Virus record (IMG/VR): IMGVR_UViG_3300028384_000441
Location: 1-43,786 of that record
From: a virus
Strand: one strand, 5' to 3'
DNA: 43,786 bases
Positions 15,101 through 22,268 of the stretch are shown piece by piece. Under the pieces are notes generated by a model. That model saw only the letters and a list, made by a program, of their open reading frames with translations, did no database searches and was not told the origin of the DNA. Made by a program: the position numbers and the translations under genes. Each line of letters opens with the position of its first letter. The stretch's first letter is position 1.

Positions 15101-18100
15101 TTGGTATTGGCGTCGGTAACTATAAGAGACTCACTATTGACTATGATCTAGTTAATGGCACTAGAACTGGTCCATTCCTGATTCTAGATGTAGAAGATAG
15201 TACAGTTCAATCTATTGAAGATAAGGAATATTTGTATGTTTTCTTAGATGGTGTTCTTCAGAGAGAAGGTTATAGTTATGAAATATCTGGTCCAAACATT
15301 TTCTTTAATATTCCAATAAAAAAAGAAATGAAGATTGACATGCGCTACCTCTATGGTAGAGATGTTGGTCAGATTCTAAACATCTTTGATTTTGCTCCAG
15401 ATACTTACTATGCTACTGGTACAATTACATTTACCACTTCATCCACTTTCTGGAATAATTTTGAGACTTATGCTTGGATGGGTGACAAGATTGGATCTGG
15501 TATTCATGCTTGGCAGGTAAAACCAGATGGAACTTATAATGTCATTGGTAAAGTAGGAAATTTATTCCGTACTCCAACATCTGCCAAGTTTGATATTATT
15601 AAAGCACAGAATGCTTTTGTTATTGATGGTCTCGATATAGTATTTGGTGTAGAAGGAGATTATTCTAGAAATATTACACTAGCATCATCAGAATTTACTG
15701 ATGTTACATTTACTCTTATCAAAGATGAAAAAGGTAGAAAACTTCTGAGAGCAGACAACCAAATTTGGGCAGGAACTATTCTTGGTAAGACTTATAAGAA
15801 TCCTTTTGTAAGTCTATCAAATGGTGATAAGGTTCGTGTAGAAGGTGAAGATAAATTTAGAAGTATTAAAATTCTCCCTGGACAACTTACTAGTAAAGAT
15901 GGCAGAGATGGAGAACAACTAACTGATGATATTTTTGGATCTGTTTCTGTCGAATCGTATAATGGCACAACTAGAGGAGAAGGTCTCAGTATTATCGCAA
16001 ATGTTGAGAATGGATCTGTTGTTTCTCTAACTTGGAACCAAAGAAGTTACAATCCTATTACTCAACCAACTGCTTATCAATATTTTACTCCACCTGTATT
16101 AGAGTTTATTCCTGAAGATGGTACTGGTGGCGGTGCTCGTGCTCAGGTTATCGTAAGCAAAGGTCAAGTCCTAAGTATTGAACTGATTGATGGTGGTTCT
16201 GGATATACCAAAGCACCAAAAGTTATTGTTGCTAGAAGATATGAAATTCTGAACGAAAGAGATGTTGGTGTATCACTGATCACGCTAGGAGTAAATCCAT
16301 ACGTTGATATGCAAGGTATGGTGATATCAGCGATTGTTGATACCATCAGTCTCCCACCACCACTGGCATTTACATCGTCTGCTGTTATTATTGATAGTCC
16401 AAGGCGTGTTGATATCGATCTGGAAGCAGAGATCCAGTTGTTTGAAACTGTAGGGGAAGAACTCTCTGGTGCTACTTCAGAAATTCGTAGTGACAGACCT
16501 CAACCAACAGGTGCTATTACTATTGATATGTTCACAGCGACTAATCAATACGTTTCTCAAGTTTCTGGTCGTGTTGCTGATATTATTAGCAATTCTATTG
16601 TAACTGCTAGCAGGCAGATTACAAGCACTGTACATAATATTATTCAAAATACTGCACTCAGTAACATCAACTACTATGAGGTTGCTGCGTACACTGATGT
16701 TGATACTCCTGCTAATGCTACTATTATCTACATCCCAGATACTACCAAGTTTAAGACCAATGGTTTCTTAATGATTGGTAATGAAATGGTACGCTACATG
16801 CGTAAGTTGGATGATAGATTCTTAATGGTAGAAAGAGGTCAGAATGCTCAATTCTGGCCAGCAGGAACATATCTCAGACAGGTCCCAGATCCAGTATCTA
16901 TTGCACCTGCAGGTGTTGCTGAGATTATTAGTGAGGCATCTATTGTTACAGTTCGTGTAGCAGCAGGAATTGATGGAAGAACTGGTCAAGATCGTATTCG
17001 TTACGAGGAAATTGTAACACCTGATGTAAGACAATCTACTGTTGCTTCTAGAGTTCTAACTGCTCAGGTCCAACCAGAGTTGAATATAGAATCTATCATT
17101 GATATTAATTCTGATAATCAGACATTCTATGAGGTTGGAGCACCAAACATTGATGTACAATTTGAGACATTTGCTCATAATCAAACAGAAGTTAAAGGAG
17201 AAATCAAAAAAGATCCATTTACAATAAGTCAAATTAGTATTGAACAAACAATTGTAAGTGTTGCCATTAATCCTGTTATAACTTCTACTGCTTCAATTCT
17301 ATTCACCAGTGAAGTTGTATCTAAGGTATCTACCGAACCCATAGAAACGCCTTTTGATTCTCTTGGACACAAAGAGACTACTGTACGTGGTGAAATTAAA
17401 AAACTACTGGTTGCTAACACATATGAAATTAATCAAACAATTGTAAGTGTTGCTGTTAATCCTACTATAACTTCTACTGCTTCAATTCTATTCATTAGTG
17501 AAGTTGTATCTAAGGTATCTACAGAACCTGTAGAAACAGTTTTTGATTCTCTTGGACACAAAGAGACTTTAGTTAGAGGAGAACTTCGTAAGGATATTAA
17601 AGATTTATATTCTGCTAAGGTATCTCAAACGATCGTTAATGTTGCTATAGGACCCGCAATTTCAAGCACATTTGAGGTTAAAATACTATCTGATGTCATT
17701 TCTTTCGTACAGGTTTCTCCAACAGCAACATCATTCTCTACATTTGAACACAAAGAAACCTTTGTAAGTAAGAGTAGAGATAGATTTGATGCTCTTCTAG
17801 GAATAATTTCATTTGAATTTAATGTAACTGATACTGTCGTTAGTGTTGCTGTTAGTCCTACAGTCGCCTCAACATCTACTGTTAGCGTTAATAGTGAGGT
17901 TAAACAAATTGTTATTAGAGAACCACGAATAACTTCTTTTGTTACTACTGCTTTCCAAGCAGAAGTTAATAATATAATTCAGACTGTACATAGTGAATTT
18001 GTAGTTCAGAGAAATGCTACCGAAGTTTTAATATTCACACCACCTTCTGGTGCTGTAGATGGTTATCAGGAGAGCATATTTATTTCCGATCCAATTTCAA

Positions 18101-18636
18101 CCAGACTAAATGGTTTTGTCGATCTTGATGATTCATATGAAGTTATCAAGAGAGATTTAACAAGTATTTTTGTTGGTAATAGTGTATTTGGATTGGATAA
18201 TGACTATATTGGATCTTACGAAAGAACTAATGCTGGACATACAATTAGTCACTTTGATGGTATTTTTGATGATGGTGTATGCAATACTTCTGGATTGACA
18301 TTACTAGAGTTTAGCGCATACTTCCCATCCATGACTATTAGAGACTTTACAGAAAGGAAAGATTCTAGTTATACTTTGACTGGTGCTAAATTTAATTTAA
18401 TGCCACCATCAATTCAAAATCCTGTTGCCATTAGTTCTTCCTTGGGAACTATTGGTGGACCGATTATTGTACAAGATACAACATATTTCCCCAACGAAGG
18501 TTACTTGTTTAGCAGTGGTGGAACTGTAATACAATACACTGGCAAAACGGATACATCATTCACTGGATGTACTCTAGTATCTGGACCAGATGCCATCAAT
18601 AATAATGATGAGTTGATTCCACATTCAATTTTATAA
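9115..18636 (+). CDS. gp7: gp7-position baseplate protein, 3' part (after frameshift)
   Basis: An open frame of 3,173 residues with no start of its own; joined to the 5' part it gives about 3,705 aa, against 1,032 in T4 gp7. Domains in order: GxGY beta repeats; a YHYH-like domain (9613-9948); more GxGYT modules (about 10890-11070, 12030-12350, 16095-16235); three LDGVLQ/LNAVLQ modules (about 13240, 14920, 15235); two RDIGY helical modules (13468-13800, 14160-14500). The C-terminus has ~63-aa tandem repeats (17056-17970) and a fibre-like end. An internal ATG at 9709 would drop part of the YHYH domain, so I do not treat it as the true start. Likely baseplate periphery; host contact is inference. 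Confidence 0.82.
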   Translation, partial: DTFPRVPTVEVTSGRGAVVRAIVTGDQVTSLVIDNPGEYYSSPPLVRITDSNGKGRFADYTAVVNTDGKITEFIQNAAGSFYNQNTVKVDIIPVGSGATATPLLTEWNFNRFEKLKPQLDTEFGYVFKNYNNILEYGYGQVANPKALRVALNDNISVTGSEPVVKTHSPILGFAYDGNPIYGPFAHENPLDQSSSIVRMTSSYSKNGSRASGPSLTDYPLGSFINDYTYVHKSGSLDENNGRFCVTPEFPEGVYAYFLTIDSNQVPQFPYVLGENFYSLPVDSNYNSNINQNDVPKNSKRFYVPGMPRNGEGVVAQISEVKSGTIDSIGIDRSSDNFSVNNKVYFDNRGSEGIGAESLVESVKGKLVSYIDSFENKVVKLTTIQNAYLFTDDILRQPSSGASGTIVGNIRNDNLIVLKDVIGVFDNTGTFSADIKTFFILLDQKSSYTKGATLSLTDGINPAIATGEVLEGTSNQNTVEIKVLSGDWLDFNTGEYFLQSDNFFNTSGTRPVILTSLSDGLEPFDVNQSVALVETTENHGLGIGDLVDINILPDDAQKTKTYYLRKRLYQEVVFQTPSFSSTINDTGIGRFQILNGGADYTAGTYNDVPLTGGTGTGATANITVSSAGVVSSITIQEKGSGYRKSDYLGVDDESLVRSGASQSTARLTLYVDHVGFASGSTILTLDSTSGFSEGDLISVGQEIMEIVSVNGKNLTVTTGRENTAVVDHYDEQQVSLYKARYNFDTGFQVGTVAGSGYVKSYDLNTQKAVIVFDYNIDKTTAQSIQVSTTFFDSSSPQRLVSVKSAEPIDFKFEFSEDNITYTENPNLELQEFYKYKFDTSHSSLIGTYFDLSPSKNFNIITTEKQASTILPGNPGAFTDVKFGFGSRLASNDYTKKVGTDFTNFYYFDKNNIVNADDKYLKIVTDPLQGQKIVNYVTPNRFTYNVATPPLWDGSGTITYTTTGQFAVGEINTFKITNLGLNYKKVPIIVGIDPNANFKAEATVLFDSVINKVVGVRRDSKGSNYSNPKAIVVDGDGVDLSFNVVVRNGEIFSITVDNPGRGYTYTPKIEIVEGDVEAYVDSNTIGVPQSISITRNGGAFHLDKTVASTFSSKYVVALKDFDGDFQKGEIVTQKIGSTEVSRARVSEWRFGSNLLKVESITGTLRENVAIAGATSRASGIIKAIYASTFKENITAFFDNIGFYRSDRGKLGVSNQKLLDSNFYQDYSYVVKSKTPIDTWRDLIKSTTHPAGFKLFGQVDIEATAEAEMPAQLPQASHFSVVQLWDPDKNKITVENTRRTVTQIIQKVENQRIRKGIGSVATSEFNFNESRAFTVSLSAPFDGYYDTDGRLQGTTTFQLRDGNNLPFTPYNAKNLIITLDGVLQEPEVAYTVSGDNITFSQPPLGPYQKLTGSNLSEITSYKGVTFYCKYFTFKDNQYNNRYFKKLRNIFQRNGRWIDSANQIERNRTFIIEESIGYGRQFYPSLDWSTKLDDYQRDIGYILDAYEHDIRFGGNVKTVDYISIFDQDTTYDYITNNKAESLSIFKYATNLAKLAIRNWDIVENGVSYIQGSRLMTVADTNRLAIGMHVSSGRAYPVGTKIISIDSDTQITLSNAALANSGGSGGAPQGITSYDGFTSGDVIVPTNTAAVEPGDTFAVSPGDTFIAPTSFSSSDQATFFFSGINNGTFYDASNLIEANKELIQNEVSNFTFDNYTLTNVSQEKCKRDIGYLLDAMIYHLRFGGNQEVVEFARLYFTNLGYPSGEERTYLRSDEEKVAAEYAWNLVGIYTKNAMRNSLSAPTYPGSPDPVEDTSIALDNQLPYCAEVESAIDSMISIVNDIIDNGTGAVDATPINANKPGNWTPSTPYTDYNIIPDTALPDGECDDVVSSVDSLYDNVESVLNSQLVAKTLPDYVDGENKIFEMYWDDGSEVDTEEDEDLFLSLNAVLQRPKYSANYPGEDAYYIDRTTIPNKLVFDVAPIWDQDFGAKSIGEPTAVEKVVGIGVGNYKRLTIDYDLVNGTRTGPFLILDVEDSTVQSIEDKEYLYVFLDGVLQREGYSYEISGPNIFFNIPIKKEMKIDMRYLYGRDVGQILNIFDFAPDTYYATGTITFTTSSTFWNNFETYAWMGDKIGSGIHAWQVKPDGTYNVIGKVGNLFRTPTSAKFDIIKAQNAFVIDGLDIVFGVEGDYSRNITLASSEFTDVTFTLIKDEKGRKLLRADNQIWAGTILGKTYKNPFVSLSNGDKVRVEGEDKFRSIKILPGQLTSKDGRDGEQLTDDIFGSVSVESYNGTTRGEGLSIIANVENGSVVSLTWNQRSYNPITQPTAYQYFTPPVLEFIPEDGTGGGARAQVIVSKGQVLSIELIDGGSGYTKAPKVIVARRYEILNERDVGVSLITLGVNPYVDMQGMVISAIVDTISLPPPLAFTSSAVIIDSPRRVDIDLEAEIQLFETVGEELSGATSEIRSDRPQPTGAITIDMFTATNQYVSQVSGRVADIISNSIVTASRQITSTVHNIIQNTALSNINYYEVAAYTDVDTPANATIIYIPDTTKFKTNGFLMIGNEMVRYMRKLDDRFLMVERGQNAQFWPAGTYLRQVPDPVSIAPAGVAEIISEASIVTVRVAAGIDGRTGQDRIRYEEIVTPDVRQSTVASRVLTAQVQPELNIESIIDINSDNQTFYEVGAPNIDVQFETFAHNQTEVKGEIKKDPFTISQISIEQTIVSVAINPVITSTASILFTSEVVSKVSTEPIETPFDSLGHKETTVRGEIKKLLVANTYEINQTIVSVAVNPTITSTASILFISEVVSKVSTEPVETVFDSLGHKETLVRGELRKDIKDLYSAKVSQTIVNVAIGPAISSTFEVKILSDVISFVQVSPTATSFSTFEHKETFVSKSRDRFDALLGIISFEFNVTDTVVSVAVSPTVASTSTVSVNSEVKQIVIREPRITSFVTTAFQAEVNNIIQTVHSEFVVQRNATEVLIFTPPSGAVDGYQESIFISDPISTRLNGFVDLDDSYEVIKRDLTSIFVGNSVFGLDNDYIGSYERTNAGHTISHFDGIFDDGVCNTSGLTLLEFSAYFPSMTIRDFTERKDSSYTLTGAKFNLMPPSIQNPVAISSSLGTIGGPIIVQDTTYFPNEGYLFSSGGTVIQYTGKTDTSFTGCTLVSGPDAINNNDELIPHSIL
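9613..9948 (+). other. YHYH-like domain within the gp7-position protein
   Basis: HSPILGFAYDGNPIYGPF, then a long insert, SLDENNGRFCVTPEFPEG, VYAYFLTID and FPYVLGENF. This order (SPI-G-AYDG-PIYGP, LDE-NGRF-VTPE-PEGTY-Y, FPY-IG) is that of YHYH-domain proteins. The eponymous YHYH reads YAYF here, so putative metal-binding histidines are lost. Confidence 0.75.
17245..17589 (+). repeat. Near-identical 189-bp tandem repeat inside the gp7-position gene
   Basis: The stretch starting CAAACAATTGTAAGTGTTGC at 17245 recurs at 17434 with the same first 20 bases or nearly so, and strong identity over about 155 bp (for example CTTCTACTGCTTCAATTCTA, then GATTCTCTTGGACACAAAGA). The encoded unit is QTIVSVAxNPxITSTASILF, then SEVVSKVSTEPxET and DSLGHKET. 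Three more diverged units flank it, giving a period of about 63 aa. Confidence 0.85.
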
Positions 18637-18657
18637 ATAATCGTATAAATATAAATA
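18632..18657 (+). promoter_or_regulatory. Three T4-type late promoter boxes before gp8
   Basis: Exact TATAAATA occurs at 18632-18639, 18644-18651 and 18650-18657, the last two overlapping. The first overlaps the stop codon of the gp7-position gene. The gp8 ATG lies 34 nt after the last box. Three exact copies of the late consensus suggest strong late expression of gp8. Confidence 0.8.
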
Positions 18658-18690
18658 ACTCAGGCACAAACACTACGTCGGAAAAAACCA

Positions 18691-20502
18691 ATGGCTGCTA
18701 TTATTTCAGATAAGTTTAGAATTTTTAATGCGAAGCAATTTCTAGAATCGCTAACTGAAGGTGCTTCAGATACTAGCACCGAACGTTCTAGAATGTATTT
18801 TTTCGTTGGGCGATCCCAACCATGGAAGGCGTACTTAGAAGTATATTCTAAGAGTGCTACTGACTTTACAGTAGGAAATGAAGTTTTTATTGGAACTTAT
18901 GGTTCCACTCCATTCCGTGCTACTGTTTCTGCTGTTTATGATAGTGCCCTCCTTCTAACCGACGTTTTTGGCAGCAACGGTGTTAATTCTACACCTGCTC
19001 TTGGCAGCACTCTTCTAGAAACTGCAGATGGTGGTTCGACAACAACTTCAGCAACGGCAGTCACTGGTGTCTATCGCTACGGTACTGAGGACGTTCCTCC
19101 CCTTCCTCTAGATAACCAAAGAGAGAAGATTGGTCTTTACGACGAGATCATTGCTGCTAAGCGTATTACTGATTCTTTCGCAAGAACTGTTATCCGCCGC
19201 TATAACTGGGATCTAGTTGCTAACCCCAAGTATGACATGTGGAAGCCTGACTACTCTGCTACTCCTGGTGGCGGTGGTCAAATCGGTAAATCAACCGCAA
19301 CTGGTCAAGACAGCATTGCTGATGCTAAGTTTTATGTAATGAATTCTTCATATGAAGTTTTCAAGTGCCTCTATAATGGCGAGAATCCTTCAAATGCTAC
19401 TGGTCAAAATGCAACTGAAGAACCACTCACTACAGGTGCTAACTTCGACGCAGGTACTGGTCTCTATACCGAGACAACTGGCGCTGGTTACATCTGGAAG
19501 CATATGTACACCATCCCAACTGATGATGTTTTGAAGTTCCTTTCTTCAGACTTCATGCCAATCACTCTTCCAGCGAACCCTTCTCGTGTTTCTGTTGAAG
19601 GTTTGGCAGTAGCAGGTGCTATTGATGTTGCTCTAATTGAAGATGGTGGCAACAATCTTCCTGCTTCACAAACCCTTTATACTGGAATCAAGGGTGATGG
19701 AACTGGTGGTGTTATCGAATTTGCAACTGATGGATCTGGAACTATCACCTCTGCTTCCGTAGCAGTTCGTGGATCTGGTTACACTTACGCTAACGTACTT
19801 CTAGGTAACGGCAACCTCTTCTCAGATCAAGCACTAACATCTGCTGTAGCAACTCCTGCTGGTGCCACTGGTGCTATTGAAGTTATCCTACCTCCACAAG
19901 GTGGTCATGGTTCTGATCATGAAACAGAACTTAACGGTAAGCGCGTAATGACCAACATTCGCTTAACCTATGCTGAAGGTTCTGGTGACTTCCCTGTTGA
20001 TAACGACTTCCGTCGTATTGGTATTATCAAAGATCCATTTAACTGGGGAACCACAACTTTCGCAACCTCTGATACTCTCTCAGGTCTTAAGGCAGTCAAG
20101 ATTACTGGAGCAACTGCTGACTACATTCCTGACGAGAAAATTAGTCAGACTGTAACGGATGGTACTGCATATGGTACAGTTGTTTCTTGGACACTTGATA
20201 GTGGTTCTACAACTGATGGTGTTCTTAAGTACATCCAAACAAATGACGCACATACCGATCAAGGTGTTGTAAGAGCATTTGAAAGCAATGGTGCCAATGC
20301 AATTTCAGGTGTTCAATCTGCTGCTTCTGGTAATGTTGATACTGCTTATGCAAACACGTTACTCGGTTCGACATTTACTGCTGGTCTAGCAGCTCCCGAA
20401 ATCGAGAATAATTCAGGTGATGTTATCTACATCGAAAACCGTCGCCTAATTACTCGTGCTCCTGACCAGATTGAAGACATCAAACTCGTTATCGAATTCT
20501 GA
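18691..20502 (+). CDS. gp8: Baseplate wedge subunit gp8
   Basis: The ends of this 603-aa protein align block by block with T4 gp8 (334 aa). Matching blocks are ISDKFRIFNAKQFLESL, SRMYFFVGRSQPW, VIRRYNWDLVANPKYDMW, FYVMNSSYEVFKCLYN, GAGYIWKHMYTIPTDDVLKF, NDFRRIGIIKDPFNWG and the C-terminal GDVIYIENRRLITRAPDQIE then IKLVIEF. The extra ~270 residues are insertions: an early beta region (residues 50-115), a GxGYT module around 330-365, and a beta region at about 450-570. gp8 forms dimers in the wedge that contact gp7 and gp10 in T4. Third-position C is frequent, unlike the giant gene before it, suggesting high expression. Confidence 0.93.
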   Translation: MAAIISDKFRIFNAKQFLESLTEGASDTSTERSRMYFFVGRSQPWKAYLEVYSKSATDFTVGNEVFIGTYGSTPFRATVSAVYDSALLLTDVFGSNGVNSTPALGSTLLETADGGSTTTSATAVTGVYRYGTEDVPPLPLDNQREKIGLYDEIIAAKRITDSFARTVIRRYNWDLVANPKYDMWKPDYSATPGGGGQIGKSTATGQDSIADAKFYVMNSSYEVFKCLYNGENPSNATGQNATEEPLTTGANFDAGTGLYTETTGAGYIWKHMYTIPTDDVLKFLSSDFMPITLPANPSRVSVEGLAVAGAIDVALIEDGGNNLPASQTLYTGIKGDGTGGVIEFATDGSGTITSASVAVRGSGYTYANVLLGNGNLFSDQALTSAVATPAGATGAIEVILPPQGGHGSDHETELNGKRVMTNIRLTYAEGSGDFPVDNDFRRIGIIKDPFNWGTTTFATSDTLSGLKAVKITGATADYIPDEKISQTVTDGTAYGTVVSWTLDSGSTTDGVLKYIQTNDAHTDQGVVRAFESNGANAISGVQSAASGNVDTAYANTLLGSTFTAGLAAPEIENNSGDVIYIENRRLITRAPDQIEDIKLVIEF

Positions 20503-20521
20503 TTTAAAATACATAAATTTG

Positions 20522-20548
20522 TCCCCCCAGCAATGGGGGGATTTTTTT
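20522..20548 (+). terminator. Intrinsic terminator after gp8
   Basis: CCCCCC (20523-20528), loop AGCAAT, GGGGGG (20535-20540), then A and seven Ts (20542-20548). It is a canonical rho-independent terminator 20 nt after the gp8 stop. Confidence 0.93.
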
Positions 20549-20555
20549 ATCTCTA

Positions 20556-20562
20556 CTAAATA
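20556..20562 (+). promoter_or_regulatory. Late promoter motif before the DUF4815 gene
   Basis: CTAAATA (20556-20562), followed by CTAG, 33 nt before the ATG at 20595. It comes directly after a terminator, so it must drive the next gene. Confidence 0.65.
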
Positions 20563-20594
20563 CTAGAGACTAGATAGTGTATTGGCGGAGTACA

Positions 20595-22268
20595 ATGCCA
20601 CAGAAGACCAACCTTAATGTAAATCCTTATTACGAGGACTTCGACGCGAGTAGGAATTTTTATAAAATTCTATTTCGTCCTGGTTACTCCATTCAAGGTA
20701 GAGAATTAACTCAGGTTCAATCAATTCTTCAGAATCAAGTTGAAAGCTTTGGTAAGTATGCTTTCAAGCAAGGAGAATTAGTCATTCCTGGTGAGGTAGG
20801 TCTCAATACAAAGTTAGATTACGTAAAATTATCTTCAGTATCCGAAGTTGCTATTTCGGAAGGAGATGATATTGTTTATAAAAAATATGATATTACTCAG
20901 TTAATTGGTCTACAACTGCGTGGTCTTACTTCTGGTGTTGTTGCTAATGTTCTCTCCGCAAATTTAGCAACAGAAACATCATCCGATACTTTATATGTAA
21001 GTTATCAGAATAGTGGTAATTCTAATGCAGAAAACACTTTCCGTCAAGGAGAAACTTTAGAAGTTATTGATGGAGTTAATACTCCTTTAATGGTTGTTGG
21101 TACTGATGGCAGTGTTTTACCCACAAGTATTAATGTAACCAATCCAGACACAGGTACTGTTGCGTCACTGGAAAGTCCAGCAATGGGATATGGTTCTGCT
21201 GTAAAAGTAGAAGAAGGCATCTATTTTGTTAATGGTTACTTTGTACGTAATGATGAACAACTTTTAGTTATTGACGAGTATTATAACAAACCATCCGCAA
21301 AAGTTGGTTTCACAATTAAAGAAGAAGTAATTACTCCAGAAGAAGATAAAAGTCTATATGATAATGCTATTGGTTCTTCGAATTATACAGCACCTGGAGC
21401 GCATAGGTTAAAAATTAGTCTAGAGTTAAAAGAGTTTGCTCTAGATGCAATCACAGACAAGAATTTTATTCAACTTCTCACTGTAAATCGTGGTGTTGTA
21501 CAAAGAAAAGTATCACCAGCAGATTATAGTGTTCTTGAGCAGACTTTAGCTAGAAGAACATTTGATGAAAGTGGCGATTATGTAGTGCAGGATTTCTCTA
21601 TTGACATTAGAGAATATGCTCAGAAAGACGGCAATAGAGGTTTGTATGCTATTGATGAGTTTGGTCTTTACAATAATCTTTCTGCTACTGAAGCAAGCAG
21701 AAAGATGATTGCCAGCATTGGTCCTGGTAAAGCATATATTAGAGGATATGAAATTGTTAATAAAGAAACTAAGTATCTTGAAATTAACAAAGCAAGAGAA
21801 AGTCTCAGTAGTGACAATGTAACTCTAAAAACAAAAGGACTTCCAACTTATACAATTACTAATGTATTCGGAAGTGTTCCTCTAAACAAAGAAGGATCAC
21901 AACTTACTGCATATCCAACTGTGTATCTATACTCTTTATTCAACGATGGATATGTTGGTCTCAGCAATACAGAATTAGATTCAAACTATCGTCAAACTAT
22001 TGACAGAAGAGGTAAATTCTTTGATTCAAATATTGGAATCAAAACTGTCACTTTAGAAATTGTTGATGTAAATATTCCAATTTCTAGTATTATACCCTCT
22101 GATCTCAACGATACGTTTAGCAAATTATGGTACGTTAAAACAAGGGCAGGTACAAACATTGTTAGTTATGTAGATGTTCTTTCATTCTCAAAAGTATTCA
22201 AACCACTCAAGAACCCAGGAACTACGGAAGAATCTAGATTCTTGGAAGTAAAACTATTACTCCTGTAA
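20595..22268 (+). CDS. DUF4815-type structural protein, 5' part (before frameshift)
   Basis: From the ATG at 20595, preceded by GGAG. The N-terminus MPQKTNLNVNPYYEDFDASR then FYKILFRPGYSIQGRELTQV and QSILQNQVESFGKYAFKQGE is the DUF4815 signature of phage virion proteins. Also seen are VNGYFVRNDEQLLVIDEYY, VGFTIKEEVITPEEDKSLYD and PGAHRLKISLEL. The position after gp8 is that of T4 genes 9/10, but I see no direct likeness to them. The frame closes after EVKLLLL. The true continuation (EVK-TITPVIGTAKPSNFYL) lies in the -1 frame, consistent with one missing A in a run at 22250-22253. Confidence 0.85.
   Translation: MPQKTNLNVNPYYEDFDASRNFYKILFRPGYSIQGRELTQVQSILQNQVESFGKYAFKQGELVIPGEVGLNTKLDYVKLSSVSEVAISEGDDIVYKKYDITQLIGLQLRGLTSGVVANVLSANLATETSSDTLYVSYQNSGNSNAENTFRQGETLEVIDGVNTPLMVVGTDGSVLPTSINVTNPDTGTVASLESPAMGYGSAVKVEEGIYFVNGYFVRNDEQLLVIDEYYNKPSAKVGFTIKEEVITPEEDKSLYDNAIGSSNYTAPGAHRLKISLELKEFALDAITDKNFIQLLTVNRGVVQRKVSPADYSVLEQTLARRTFDESGDYVVQDFSIDIREYAQKDGNRGLYAIDEFGLYNNLSATEASRKMIASIGPGKAYIRGYEIVNKETKYLEINKARESLSSDNVTLKTKGLPTYTITNVFGSVPLNKEGSQLTAYPTVYLYSLFNDGYVGLSNTELDSNYRQTIDRRGKFFDSNIGIKTVTLEIVDVNIPISSIIPSDLNDTFSKLWYVKTRAGTNIVSYVDVLSFSKVFKPLKNPGTTEESRFLEVKLLLL

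Noticed and set aside
22245-22256. Programmed -1 frameshift at a slippery heptamer
   Set aside because: No X XXY YYZ heptamer is present and I see no clear stimulating hairpin. A single-base deletion is the simpler explanation, although slippage on AAA is not excluded.
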